Assembly: GCA_026125795.1 (NCBI GenBank)
Contig: JAHCKM010000003.1
Location: forward strand, 372,001 to 436,000
Reading direction: 5' to 3'
From: Burkholderiaceae bacterium
Lineage (GTDB): Bacteria > Pseudomonadota > Gammaproteobacteria > Burkholderiales > Burkholderiaceae_C
DNA: 64,000 nt
Of the stretch, positions 10,830 through 19,184 are shown piece by piece. Position 1 is the stretch's first letter, and every line of letters begins with the position of its first letter. Position numbers and translations under genes: made by a program. The notes under the pieces were generated by a model. The model saw only the letters and a list, made by a program, of their open reading frames with translations. It made no database searches and was not told the origin of the DNA.

Positions 10830-11279
10830 TCAAATGCGCAGGCGAGGCGCGATGTCCAGCGGAGCGCGCGACGGCGGCGGCCGCTCCAGACAGTGCGGCC
10901 GAGTGAGAGCCGCGATCGGCACGGGCCGCAGCCAGGTAGCCGGGGCATACGTGCAGGCGGCGGCGTCGCCCACCGCGAAGGACAACTTCTTGACCGCGAC
11001 AGCGCCCGTCCCGTCGATCAGGTAGGTCGGCTCTTCGCATGCGTGGTCGCCGCGATCCTTCGCTGGCGCCTCACCGGACGAGCCATGCTCATGCGGCGCC
11101 GCTCGGTGCTGCGCTGGCGCGGAACGGTCCTGTGCGCTGATGGCCTGCGCGGTCCCTGGTGGCGCACCGTGCTCGCCGTACAGCTCACACAGCGCCGTGC
11201 CTGCAACGGCGCGCATGGCGAACAACAACAGCAGTGCAGTCGCTGCACTCCTGTTCAGTTTGCGTCGCCACGTCACCAT
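10830..11279 (-). CDS. Small secreted His/Cys-containing protein
   Basis: A 149-residue protein with a signal-like N-terminus (MVTWRRKLNRSAATALLLLFAMRAVAGTALC) and a mature part holding scattered histidines, an acidic/His patch and one HACEEP cysteine. No family is recognised with certainty. It resembles in plan five other small secreted proteins in this window, which sit near metal genes. An FNR-type box ends 64 bases upstream of the start, so it may be induced at low oxygen. The next gene downstream on this strand (DUF2933) is 184 bases away. Confidence 0.5.
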   Translation of the reverse strand: MVTWRRKLNRSAATALLLLFAMRAVAGTALCELYGEHGAPPGTAQAISAQDRSAPAQHRAAPHEHGSSGEAPAKDRGDHACEEPTYLIDGTGAVAVKKLSFAVGDAAACTYAPATWLRPVPIAALTRPHCLERPPPSRAPLDIAPRLRI

Positions 11280-11342
11280 CTCGTCGATCCTGCATCGGCG
11301 CTGATCTGGGTACAGAGGCTAACCGGCGGCATCGCAAAGCGA

Positions 11343-11356
11343 TTGATATCCGTCAA
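11343..11356 (-). promoter_or_regulatory. FNR/ANR-type box
   Basis: TTGATATCCGTCAA matches the FNR/ANR consensus TTGAT-N4-ATCAA at nine of ten positions. Its centre is about 70 bases upstream of the ATG at 11279, a fitting place for a class II activator site (-41.5) with a short leader. It overlaps the 3' end of the acetate kinase gene. Assignment by pattern only. Confidence 0.5.
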
Positions 11357-12597
11357 GATCGGCGCCCGTCGCCTCGGTGGCCGTTCGCCGTCAGCATCAG
11401 CGCTTCGCGCGCGGCGACACGGCCCTCGTCGGTGGGCACAACCCAGACTTCGATCGTACTGTTTGCAGCATGGATCGGTGCGACCGTGGTGCCATCGGCC
11501 GAATCGTTGGCGACCGGATCGATCTGCACGCCCAGATAGCCGAGCGCGGCACAGACATCGGCCCGGAGGATCGCGTCATGCTCGCCGATCCCACCGGTGA
11601 ATCCGATCACATCGATGCCCCCGAGGCAGGCCGACAGCGCGCCGCACTCGCGCACCACGCGATAGGCGAACAGCTCGATGGCGCGTGATGCGCCAGGCGC
11701 CGCGCTGGCGCGCAGTGTGCGCATGTCGGCGGACACGCCCGAGACCCCCAGCAGGCCAGACTGCCTGTACAGCAGGTTCTCGAGGGTGGAGGCATCCATG
11801 CCCTGTCGCAACCAGTGCAGCAGCACCCCGGCGTCCAGCGATCCGCAACGGGTGCCCATCATCAGACCATCCAGCGCGGAGAAGCCCATGGTGGTCGCCA
11901 GGCTGCGGCCGCCTCGCACGGCGCACAGGCTGGCGCCATTGCCCAGATGCGCCAGCAGCATCCGTCCGCTAGAGCGCGGTGTCATGCAAGCCAGCGTATC
12001 GGTCACGTACTGGTAGGACAGACCATGGAAGCCATAGCGTCGGATGCCCTGCCGGTGGAACGTCTCGGGCAACGCAAAGCGCTGCTCCACCTCGGGCACG
12101 CCGGCATGAAAGGCCGTATCGAAGCAGGCCACCTGCGGCAGGCCGGGGCATGCGCGCCGGAAGGCGCGCACGCCGGCCAGGTTGTGCGGCTGGTGCAGAG
12201 GCGCCAGCGGCGCGACGCTTTCGAGGTAGGCCAGCACGTCGTCGTCGATGACCACCGACGTGGTGAAGCGGTCGCCTCCGTGCACGATGCGATGGGCCAC
12301 CGCGCGCAGGTGGATGCCGTCCTCGTGATCGATCTCGCCGATGACGGCCTGCAACGCGGCATCGAAATGCGACTCGCCGGCGCGCGGCGACAGGGCGCGC
12401 TTGGTCTTCTCGCGGCCCAAGCGCTGGACCGCCACAGTCGCCTGCCCGCCCGGCTCCAACCCCTCGACCTGTCCCGCCAGGAGCGCGGGAGATGCCGCAG
12501 CTCCGTCGCCAGGGTATAGCGCGAACTTCAGCGACGACGATCCGGCGTTCACGCTCAGCACCGCGTCGGCGCGCGCCGAGCGATCGGGCACGATCAT
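11353..12597 (-). CDS. ackA: Acetate kinase
   Basis: A 414-residue enzyme interconverting acetyl phosphate plus ADP with acetate plus ATP. Seen are the N-terminal phosphate-loop motif SVNAGSSSLKFALY, the catalytic-region VAHRIVHGG, FDTAFH, LLAHLGNGASLCAV, and TMGFSALDGLMMGTRCGSLD, plus GFTGGIGEH near the C-terminus. Full length for the family (about 400). The start overlaps the stop of the MaoC-Pta fusion as ATGA. With phosphoketolase and phosphotransacylase it forms an ATP-yielding route to acetate. Confidence 0.95.
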   Translation of the reverse strand: MIVPDRSARADAVLSVNAGSSSLKFALYPGDGAAASPALLAGQVEGLEPGGQATVAVQRLGREKTKRALSPRAGESHFDAALQAVIGEIDHEDGIHLRAVAHRIVHGGDRFTTSVVIDDDVLAYLESVAPLAPLHQPHNLAGVRAFRRACPGLPQVACFDTAFHAGVPEVEQRFALPETFHRQGIRRYGFHGLSYQYVTDTLACMTPRSSGRMLLAHLGNGASLCAVRGGRSLATTMGFSALDGLMMGTRCGSLDAGVLLHWLRQGMDASTLENLLYRQSGLLGVSGVSADMRTLRASAAPGASRAIELFAYRVVRECGALSACLGGIDVIGFTGGIGEHDAILRADVCAALGYLGVQIDPVANDSADGTTVAPIHAANSTIEVWVVPTDEGRVAAREALMLTANGHRGDGRRS

Positions 12598-14030
12598 GGC
12601 GGGGCGCTCCTGTACCGTTGGGCCAGTATCACCGCCAGGGCAGCAGATGCCAGCCGCGCCGTCGCGCCATCGGAACGGCTGGTGAGAGCAATCGGCACGC
12701 GCGCACCGAGCACGACGCCGCTTCCCACGGCGCCTCCGAGATATTCCAGCTGCTTGGCCAGGATGTTGCCCGACACGAGGTCGGGCGTCATCAGGATGTC
12801 CGGATCGCCGGCCACCGGCGACGTGATGCCCTTGATGCGCGCGGCCTCCGACGAGATCGCGTTGTCGAAGGCCAGCGGGCCATCGACGAAACCGCCGGTG
12901 ATCTGCCCGCGGTCGGCCATCTTAGACAGCGCGGCAGCATCCAGCGTGGCTGCCATCCGGGGATTCACGCCCTCCACGGCCGCCAATACCGCGACCTTCG
13001 GCTTCTCGCTGCCCAGTGCGCGGGCGAAGTCGATCGCGTTCTGAACGATGTGCACCTTCTCCTCCAGCGTGGGGGCGATGTTCAGCGCCGCGTCCGTCAC
13101 CAGCAGGGGCTTGTGATACGCGGGTACATCGAAGCGGAACACGTGCGACAGGCGCCGCTTGGTGCGCAGCTCGGGCCTGGCCAGCACGGCCTTCATCAGC
13201 TCGTCGGTGTGCAGGCTGCCCTTCATCAGCGCCTGTACCGCTCCCGAGGCGGCCAGCTCCGAGGCACGATCGGCTGCGGCGTGGCTGTGCGGCACGTCAT
13301 CGATTTCCATCGAACCGAGATCCAGCCCCGCTTCCTCCGCCACGGCGCGAATGCGCCGGACCGGCGCCACCAGCACCGGTGTGAACAGGCGATGACGCGC
13401 AGCCTCGAGCGCGCCGCGCAGCGACTCCACATCGCACGGGTGCACCACGGCGCAGCGCAGGCGGTCGTGCCGAGCGGTGGCGTCGAGCAGCCGCTGCAAT
13501 CCCGCCGCGGCGTCGAACACGTGCCAGCGCAGACCGCTCGCACGCCTGGCCCGCTGCTTGTGTGTCGGTGCCGTGACGATCGCCTCGCCGGCCATCAGCG
13601 GCGCGCCGTCGTGACGGCGCACCAGACAATCGAGGGTCACTTGTGCCGTGGCGGGATCCAACGCCGTCACCTTCACCGAGATGTCGAGCTTGTCGCCTGC
13701 GCGCGCGGCCCCGAGAAACCGCATGCGTTGCTCGACATAGACCGTGCCCGGGCCAGGGAAGACGGTACCCAGCACGGCGGACACGAGGGCACCGCTCCAC
13801 ATGCCGTGCACCGTCTTGCCGCGCAGCCCCTGGTCCTGCGCGTAGCTGTCGCTCAGGTGGGTCGGATTCATGTCGCCGGAGACGGCGGCGAACCCGGCGA
13901 CGTCGGCCTCGGTCAGCGTGCGTGCGATCGTGGCCCCCTGGCCGATCGACAGCTCGTCGAATGTGAAGTTCGACATCCACTCTTCTTGCAGCTCGGCACT
14001 GGCCGTGCCGTTGTCACTGTCAGGCTTCAT
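12594..14030 (-). CDS. MaoC-like hydratase fused to phosphate acetyl/butyryltransferase
   Basis: A 478-residue two-domain protein. Residues about 20-150 are a MaoC hot-dog domain (FTFDELSIGQGA, DMNPTHLSDSYA, GKTVHGMWSGALVSAVLG). Residues about 165-470 are a Pta/Ptb phosphotransacylase (ALMKGSLHTDELMKAVL, RLSHVFRFDVP, ITSPVAGDPDILMTPDLVSGN). The second half would exchange CoA for phosphate on acetyl- or other acyl-CoA. The start ATG at 14030 overlaps the end of the DUF3141 gene, and the stop overlaps ackA. The fusion suggests that hydration or dehydration of a CoA ester is linked to acyl-phosphate formation. The preferred acyl chain is unknown. Confidence 0.9.
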   Translation of the reverse strand: MKPDSDNGTASAELQEEWMSNFTFDELSIGQGATIARTLTEADVAGFAAVSGDMNPTHLSDSYAQDQGLRGKTVHGMWSGALVSAVLGTVFPGPGTVYVEQRMRFLGAARAGDKLDISVKVTALDPATAQVTLDCLVRRHDGAPLMAGEAIVTAPTHKQRARRASGLRWHVFDAAAGLQRLLDATARHDRLRCAVVHPCDVESLRGALEAARHRLFTPVLVAPVRRIRAVAEEAGLDLGSMEIDDVPHSHAAADRASELAASGAVQALMKGSLHTDELMKAVLARPELRTKRRLSHVFRFDVPAYHKPLLVTDAALNIAPTLEEKVHIVQNAIDFARALGSEKPKVAVLAAVEGVNPRMAATLDAAALSKMADRGQITGGFVDGPLAFDNAISSEAARIKGITSPVAGDPDILMTPDLVSGNILAKQLEYLGGAVGSGVVLGARVPIALTSRSDGATARLASAALAVILAQRYRSAPP

Positions 14031-15681
14031 AGAGACTCTTGAATGTCCACTCGGCATTCTTGTCACGCAGGTGGCGCCACGATTCGAGCGCCGAGGCGAT
14101 GCTCTGCGAACAGCCGCGTTCGATCGTGTACAAAGGGTTGTCCTCGCGCTGATCGTCGGCGCAGCCCATGCTCTGCAGCGCTGTCGACATCAGCGGCAGC
14201 AGCGCCGTCCCCGGGACGAAGCGCGACGACCATAGCAGCCGACTGGTACGCATCGGATGCGAGAACTGCAGCCACTGCGCTGTCACCTCGTTGCTGAGTG
14301 ACCTCACGATCGGCGAGATCCATTGGCTGTACCAGTCGTCAAGCCTGATCGACAGGTCGTTGACCTTGTCGAAGCCCGCCGGGCGTGGTTCGTACGGCAA
14401 GTCTTCGATCCGTCGCGGCGCGAAGCTGGCGCGCGCCGCCCGTTCGTCGCTGTCGGCCGCCGCATCGAGCGTCATTTCGTACAGGCCCGGGGACAGCGCT
14501 CGAATGGCCGCTGCGTGATGCAGGATGGCTCGGTGCTCGTGCTGGGCCACGTCCGCGGAGACGAAGATGCCCAGATGCCCGACATGCTCGTGCATCATGT
14601 AGACGACGCGCTGGCCGGCCCGCACAAGCGCGTCGGTGGTGCCGAAGACCGTGGCGAGCCAGCCCAGGGCCTGGGCGGGCGGCGTGATGTTGTCGCCCTT
14701 GGAGCAGAAGATCACCAGCGGTGTCCGCAACTTTGCAAGGTTGGCGCGGCAGTGGCCGTCGACCACCACTTCGCCGCGTTCGACGCGATTGCCGATGAAC
14801 AGATCGCGCACGATGCTCAGGATTTCCTCGCGCCCCAACTTGTAGAAACCGCCCCACCAGCGCTCGAACTCCAGGAAGCGCTCGTGCTCGCGATCGGGCT
14901 GTGCGAACACCTGGTCGTACTTCTTCCAGACGCCTTCGGGTCGCAGGTTCTCCCAGTTCTGCACCAGCCAGGCGCCGTCGAACTGCCCGTTGCCCAGGTC
15001 GGCTGCAAGATGCGCCGGCCAGACGCCACCCAGCAGGCCACCAGCCAGGCGCATCGGGTTGACGTCCGCTTCCCCAGCCCAGTAGGACAGGGGCGAACCG
15101 TTCAGCACGGCCAGCGCAGCTTCGCGACGGCAGTGAGACAGCGCCAGCGCGACCGCCCAGCCTGCCTGGCAGTTGCCGTAGACGATGGGCGGCTTGTTGC
15201 GATGGCGGACCGCGACGATATCGATGAATCGAGCCAAGGCTTCGACGACGGCCCCCATGGTCTGGCCTTCGACCGGCTCGGGATCGAACACCACGAAGTA
15301 GGTCGGATGGCCTTCGAGCATCGCCATGCCGACTTCGGAGTCGCGCTTGAAGCCGCCGATGCCCGGGCCATGCCCGGCGCGCGGATCGACCACGATCACC
15401 GGAACGCCGTCACGTCGAACATGCCGTTCCATGTGGTGCGGACAGCTCGTGATCTGCAGCAGGCGATAGTTGCACGGCGGCGCAAAGGTGCGCGCGTCGG
15501 CAATCTCCTTGCCCTCGAAGTGCAGCAACGGCGGCATGCCGGCGGCCTGGTGGTCCAGCATGTTGTCGGCACGCTGGCGCATCAGGTCCATGGTGGCAAG
15601 CGATCGCCACATGGCATCGGCCCAATACCGTGTCCAAGAGTCGCAGCTCATGCCCTGGGCTTCGGGATCGATCGTCTTCAT
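14020..15681 (-). CDS. DUF3141 alpha/beta-hydrolase-like protein
   Basis: A 553-residue cytoplasmic protein of the DUF3141 family, distantly related to PHB synthase/PhaC-type hydrolases. The PhaC-like features are an N-terminal helix with WADAMWRSLATMDLMRQRADN, the nucleophile elbow region YGNCQAGWAVALAL (Cys in the usual nucleophile place), VVDPRAGHGPGIGGFK, and HEHVGHLGIFVSADVA near the end. The function of DUF3141 is unsettled. It often lies next to Pta and AckA genes, as here, where it overlaps the MaoC-Pta gene by 11 bases. The ATG at 15681 begins MKTIDPEAQG. Confidence 0.85.
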   Translation of the reverse strand: MKTIDPEAQGMSCDSWTRYWADAMWRSLATMDLMRQRADNMLDHQAAGMPPLLHFEGKEIADARTFAPPCNYRLLQITSCPHHMERHVRRDGVPVIVVDPRAGHGPGIGGFKRDSEVGMAMLEGHPTYFVVFDPEPVEGQTMGAVVEALARFIDIVAVRHRNKPPIVYGNCQAGWAVALALSHCRREAALAVLNGSPLSYWAGEADVNPMRLAGGLLGGVWPAHLAADLGNGQFDGAWLVQNWENLRPEGVWKKYDQVFAQPDREHERFLEFERWWGGFYKLGREEILSIVRDLFIGNRVERGEVVVDGHCRANLAKLRTPLVIFCSKGDNITPPAQALGWLATVFGTTDALVRAGQRVVYMMHEHVGHLGIFVSADVAQHEHRAILHHAAAIRALSPGLYEMTLDAAADSDERAARASFAPRRIEDLPYEPRPAGFDKVNDLSIRLDDWYSQWISPIVRSLSNEVTAQWLQFSHPMRTSRLLWSSRFVPGTALLPLMSTALQSMGCADDQREDNPLYTIERGCSQSIASALESWRHLRDKNAEWTFKSLYEA

Positions 15682-15713
15682 CACGAGTTTCCGTTGAGGC
15701 GTGGTTCGAAAGT

Positions 15714-15809
15714 TCAGCGCTCGTTGCGCGGTTGCACGCACCACAGCATTCCGAGCGCGAGCAGGCCTGCCCCCGTAGTCTGCAATGCGAAAGTCAGAGC
15801 GCGATTCAT
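15714..15809 (-). CDS. 31-residue membrane peptide
   Basis: A short frame, MNRALTFALQTTGAGLLALG then MLWCVQPRNER, with one hydrophobic helix and a charged tail. CCAGGAGCACCCAAG directly upstream places AGGAG about nine bases from the ATG, one of the better ribosome binding sites in the window. It ends 32 bases before the DUF3141 start, so it probably leads that operon. I do not know a named family. It could be a small membrane subunit or a leader peptide. Confidence 0.55.
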   Translation of the reverse strand: MNRALTFALQTTGAGLLALGMLWCVQPRNER

Positions 15810-15945
15810 CTTGGGTGCTCCTGGAGCGTGCTCGACCCGAGGCTTCACTCGTGGAGTTGGTTGAGATTGCGCGGAACAAGGCGCCGCACAACGTTGCTCG
15901 AACGCATGGCAAAGGAAAGGCGGTGCACGCCTTTCCAGCGAGGCG

Positions 15946-16404
15946 CTACAACGCGAGTCGCAGATACTCGATGGCGATCGGCAGCGGTGGCCGGTCGCGG
16001 TGCGCTCGTGCCTGCGCGGTGATCAGCGCAACGCCGGCCTGCGTATCCGGGCGCAGCACAGGCCACAGCGGCGCCACGCCCGCCGCTGAAGCGTCGCCAC
16101 TCGTGTCGGGCACGCTCGAAACGGCCTTGGCGTCATCGCAGAACTTGAGGCACGCGGCTTTGCCTGCCAGATGCATTGCGTTCCCATCGCCAGCTCCGGC
16201 GTTCGCATGATGATGAGCGGCCCCGGCCGGACTGGCCTGGCCGATGGGGTCGGCCGAATGGGTCTTCGGTGCCAGGCCGCATGCATGCACGACACCGGCT
16301 CCGAGGGCAAACACCCACAGCAACAGCAGATGGACTGCCACTGTGCGGATGCGCGAACGGTGGTGGAACATGGTCTCGGGCGCGTGCTTCGAAAGCCTGG
16401 ACAT
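15946..16404 (-). CDS. Small secreted His-rich protein with CLKFCDD motif
   Basis: A 152-residue frame. Starting at MFHHRSRIRTVAVHLLLLW (ATG at 16371) gives a standard signal peptide ending near VVHA; the annotated upstream ATG at 16404 is an alternative. The mature part has a cysteine at its start (ACGLAPK), a histidine cluster (HHHANAG) and CLKFCDDA, like the CxxxC motif of DUF2946/CopL-type proteins. Probably periplasmic and metal related. The FNR-type box at 16431 is well placed for the 16371 start. Assignment to a family is tentative. Confidence 0.55.
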   Translation of the reverse strand: MSRLSKHAPETMFHHRSRIRTVAVHLLLLWVFALGAGVVHACGLAPKTHSADPIGQASPAGAAHHHANAGAGDGNAMHLAGKAACLKFCDDAKAVSSVPDTSGDASAAGVAPLWPVLRPDTQAGVALITAQARAHRDRPPLPIAIEYLRLAL

Positions 16405-16430
16405 GCTGCGATCTCGGGCAACCGCAGCCG

Positions 16431-16444
16431 TTGACGAAGATCAA
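16431..16444 (-). promoter_or_regulatory. FNR/ANR-type box
   Basis: TTGACGAAGATCAA fits the TTGAY-N4-ATCAA consensus in both half-sites. It is 66 bases (centre to start) upstream of the ATG at 16371, and lies in the gap between that gene and the nuclease gene. Pattern match only. Confidence 0.55.
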
Positions 16445-16510
16445 CCCATCGGCATCCGCTGGCATCCGTGATGGCCTCGACGTGCCGGCCGTCGCACGCG
16501 CCGCCGGGCG

Positions 16511-17773
16511 TCAGAGCCGTTGTGACGCTGCGATGAGCGGCTTGAGTCCGCTGCCGAAACGAATCATGGCCTCGCGATGGGTCTCGAGCTCGCCGTAGGG
16601 CAGGTACCGAATACCCAACTCGGACACGCGCGAGAACGCGGGACGGCTCAGCTGCTGTCGCACCTCGTCGCGGCGATGGTCCGGAGCGACCAGGAACATC
16701 GTGCAATCGGCTCCGACCGACGACCCGAGCGCCAAGTCGAGCATGCGGACGATGCCGGAATAGATCGAGGTCGAATGCTCGACTTCGAACGCTGCCACGA
16801 TGGCGTGCCCACCGGGCGCCACCCAAACCACATCGATGAGCCGCACCGATTCGCCGCCCGTCGATGCAGCGGCCGGCAGATCCGGGAGACAGCCGTCGGC
16901 GAGGAGACCGCCCCGATAGGGCCGGCTTCGATCATTGGCGGCCACCCAGACGCCATAGCCCAACGCGATGCCGAGATCGCGCAGCCAGCCCTGAATCTGC
17001 GTGTGGGTGGCGTCGCTCTCGCGCTCGGCGGCCCATTGCCTCTGCGCAGCCGCCGATTCCTCGCGCACCTTGGCGAGGTCCGACTCCCAGGCGGCGCGCG
17101 CGCCGGCGTCGTCGCTGGCCGGTGGTGCGGCGAACCGGCCGCTGCCCACGTCGAAAAGGACTCCAGCGACCGCACCGAGATCGTTGGATAGCTGACGGCG
17201 ATAGATACCGTTCAAGCGCAGCGCGCCCTCGCGCAGCGACAGGTAGTGGTCCCAGCGGCCGAGCTTCACGCGGCTGCCCGTCAGCGCGTTGTAGCCGGCC
17301 ACGATGGCGGTGTTGAACGGCAGCACCAGCGTGGGATGAATGAAGTACAGCAGGTTGGCCACTGCCGGGCCGAGCCCCTTGATCTGCAGGCCGTCGATGC
17401 GCCGGATCGCATCGATTACCGCCTCCGCGGTGTCACAGCAGTTGCACGTGTGCAGCAGCCTGGCAAAGGCGCGCTGGTTGTCCTCGTTCTCGTAAATGTC
17501 CGGGATCCGCAGCTTCGGCTTCCACAGGAAGGCGTGGTCCGCGCCCTTGAAGATCTGGCGCTGCTCCGCGATCGACGCGACGACGGTCTCCAGGGTGGAG
17601 CCGCGGTACGCGTTGCCGAACGTACCGGCCTGAATGTCGCTCACGACCTGCCCGATGCCGCGCCGGATCGAGCGAAAGTTCTTCAGCCGTTCTTCCCACA
17701 GAAACCAGCTGGCGTAGGTCGAGTGGGGATCCGCCTTCCAGCGATCGATCAGCAGTGAGATGGCGTCTTGCAT
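16511..17773 (-). CDS. Solitary nuclease: HhH N-terminal half, PD-(D/E)XK C-terminal domain
   Basis: A 420-residue protein. Residues about 110-160 form a helix-hairpin-helix (IDGLQIKGLGPAVANLLYF), followed by a long helical linker (225-260). The C-terminal domain has the PD-(D/E)XK arrangement: D314 in LIDVVWV, then E330 and E332 in AAFEVEHSTS, with Ser/Thr and RMLDL after. The EVEHST pattern is typical of type II restriction-like nucleases. A double cysteine (CNCC, 110-113) may bind metal. No methyltransferase gene is next to it. I read it as an orphan restriction-like or DNA-damage nuclease; the target is unknown. Confidence 0.7.
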   Translation of the reverse strand: MQDAISLLIDRWKADPHSTYASWFLWEERLKNFRSIRRGIGQVVSDIQAGTFGNAYRGSTLETVVASIAEQRQIFKGADHAFLWKPKLRIPDIYENEDNQRAFARLLHTCNCCDTAEAVIDAIRRIDGLQIKGLGPAVANLLYFIHPTLVLPFNTAIVAGYNALTGSRVKLGRWDHYLSLREGALRLNGIYRRQLSNDLGAVAGVLFDVGSGRFAAPPASDDAGARAAWESDLAKVREESAAAQRQWAAERESDATHTQIQGWLRDLGIALGYGVWVAANDRSRPYRGGLLADGCLPDLPAAASTGGESVRLIDVVWVAPGGHAIVAAFEVEHSTSIYSGIVRMLDLALGSSVGADCTMFLVAPDHRRDEVRQQLSRPAFSRVSELGIRYLPYGELETHREAMIRFGSGLKPLIAASQRL

Positions 17774-17950
17774 GGCGCAGGCGGACGCAGCGCCGGCAGT
17801 GTACGCGGCGACTCCGGCCCGTGACGGTTCGCCACTTCAGCGGGCGGGCTCGGCGGCCTGCTCCGCGCTGGCGCCGACCCACAGTGCATGAGCAAGGATG
17901 CCCACCGACGCCACGAGGAGTGCCGAGCGCGACGCGTCGCGCTCTCAGTC

Positions 17951-18223
17951 TTACGACGACCGGCGAGAGTCGTGTGTCTTTCTCAGCTTGCTGGCCGGCT
18001 TCGATGCGGCATCGGACTGCGGGCACGGCTGCATCGCCTGCTTGCCCGCACCGCGATCAACGCCGTGCTCGTGCTTCTTGTTCGGCGCCCGGGCGCAGTC
18101 GGCCGAGGCCGCACCCGACTCCTTCTGAGCGGCAGCCCCTGGTTGTTGTTGCTGTTGCGCATGGGCGGCGAGCGTGGTGCCCATCACGAGCAGCGCGGCG
18201 AGAGTGAGACGAGAAACCTTCAT
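17951..18223 (-). CDS. Small secreted protein, Cys-containing
   Basis: A 90-residue protein from ATG 18223, preceded by AAAGGAGCTGCC, a strong ribosome binding site. Signal peptide MKVSRLTLAALLVMGTTLAAHA is followed by a run of five glutamines, then a polar, charged region with two cysteines (DCARAP, QPCPQSD) and a basic tail. No known domain. It lies alone; an FNR-type box lies 64 bases upstream. Probably periplasmic, and perhaps part of the low-oxygen block. The 177 bases between it and the nuclease gene carry no gene. Confidence 0.55.
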   Translation of the reverse strand: MKVSRLTLAALLVMGTTLAAHAQQQQQPGAAAQKESGAASADCARAPNKKHEHGVDRGAGKQAMQPCPQSDAASKPASKLRKTHDSRRSS

Positions 18224-18286
18224 GGCAGCTCCTTTGTTGATCGATGTCTGCGTCAACGATGCTGCAGGAGCATGAGATGACGAGAC

Positions 18287-18300
18287 TTGACAAACATCAA
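18287..18300 (-). promoter_or_regulatory. FNR/ANR-type box
   Basis: TTGACAAACATCAA matches TTGAY-N4-ATCAA perfectly. Its centre is about 70 bases before the ATG at 18223, the same spacing as the other two boxes in this block, which supports all three. Pattern match only. Confidence 0.55.
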
Positions 18301-18442
18301 TCGTCGATGCTTTGCCGCCAAACGCAGCGGCGCGGCATGACTCACCAATGGACGGCGCACGTCGATGGGCACGGGGCGCGCCCCAGTGCCGTGCGCCAAT
18401 CACCACAAAAGGGCATTGCGGCTTGCGTTGCCGCTTCACGCG

Positions 18443-18861
18443 TCACAGCCAGCGCCGAACCTTGGCGGCATAGCGGTGGTACTCGTCGCCAAACTTCCGT
18501 TCGAGATAGCGCTCCTCTCGCAGAACGATGCCCCAGTGCGTGACTGCCGCTGCGGCTGCAGCGGTGAGCAGGAGCCACGTTGCGTGTGATGCAAATGCAA
18601 GGCCGACCTGCAGTAGCAGCGAGAGGTAGGTTGGATTGCGGCTGATCCTGAACGCCCCCGTCGTCACGATGGCTGTCGTCGGCTTTCGTGCATCGAACGC
18701 CGTGTCGGCGCGCAACTGAGGCACGACCGCGCACAACACCAGGACGACGGACAGCGCAATCTAGGACAAGCCGAGCGCTGTCGCGTAGGAAAGGACAGCA
18801 CAACGGTAGGGCGGAGCCACTCGAACAGGTAGCCCGCAGCGATGGCAGCGCCGAAGAACAC
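18443..18861 (-). pseudogene. Broken ICMT-family methyltransferase gene
   Basis: Two frames together make one ICMT-like protein. The first (from ATG 18861) reads MFFGAAIAAGYLFEWLRPTV and runs out of frame after about 30 residues. The second frame continues as ATALGLS-stop-IALSVVLVLCAVVPQLR, then TTGAFRISRNPTYLSLLLQVG and REERYLERKFGDEYHRY, the family's C-terminal signature. So a frameshift near 18790 and an in-frame TAG near 18762 (likely a former TGG) interrupt it. The C-terminal 98 residues could still be made from an internal start, but the catalytic fold would be incomplete. Confidence 0.65.
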
Positions 18862-18922
18862 TGGGGCGCGGGGGCGAGCACCCCGGCGGTTGCATCAGCG
18901 CTACGTTCGTGCCCTCCAGCTT

Positions 18923-19126
18923 TCATCGCTGTCGATGCCTTCGTCGTTTGCGCCCCGTCTTGCGCGCTGGAGCAACCGGGGTCTTGGCTTTGCGTCCGCG
19001 TCGATCGCGCCAATAGAGATACAACCTGAGCCCGATCACAGCCACCGCGCTCATGCCGAAGCCCATCAGGATGACCGACAGGGTCTCGTGCGACTGATAC
19101 TTGAGATTCAGCAGTTCATGCGACAT
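18923..19126 (-). CDS. Small single-helix membrane protein
   Basis: A 67-residue protein: MSHELLNLKYQSHETLSVIL, one hydrophobic helix (SVILMGFGMSAVAVIGLRLYLYW), then a strongly basic tail rich in Arg and Lys. No family recognised. AGGGCGATGAACC upstream gives a modest ribosome binding site. It is 58 bases after the CusF-like gene and probably the last gene of the copper operon that starts at 23949. Confidence 0.5.
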   Translation of the reverse strand: MSHELLNLKYQSHETLSVILMGFGMSAVAVIGLRLYLYWRDRRGRKAKTPVAPARKTGRKRRRHRQR

Positions 19127-19184
19127 GGTTCATCGCCCTGGCGCTTGCCTCTCCAGGGGACAAACAGGGATCCAACCCGCGGCC

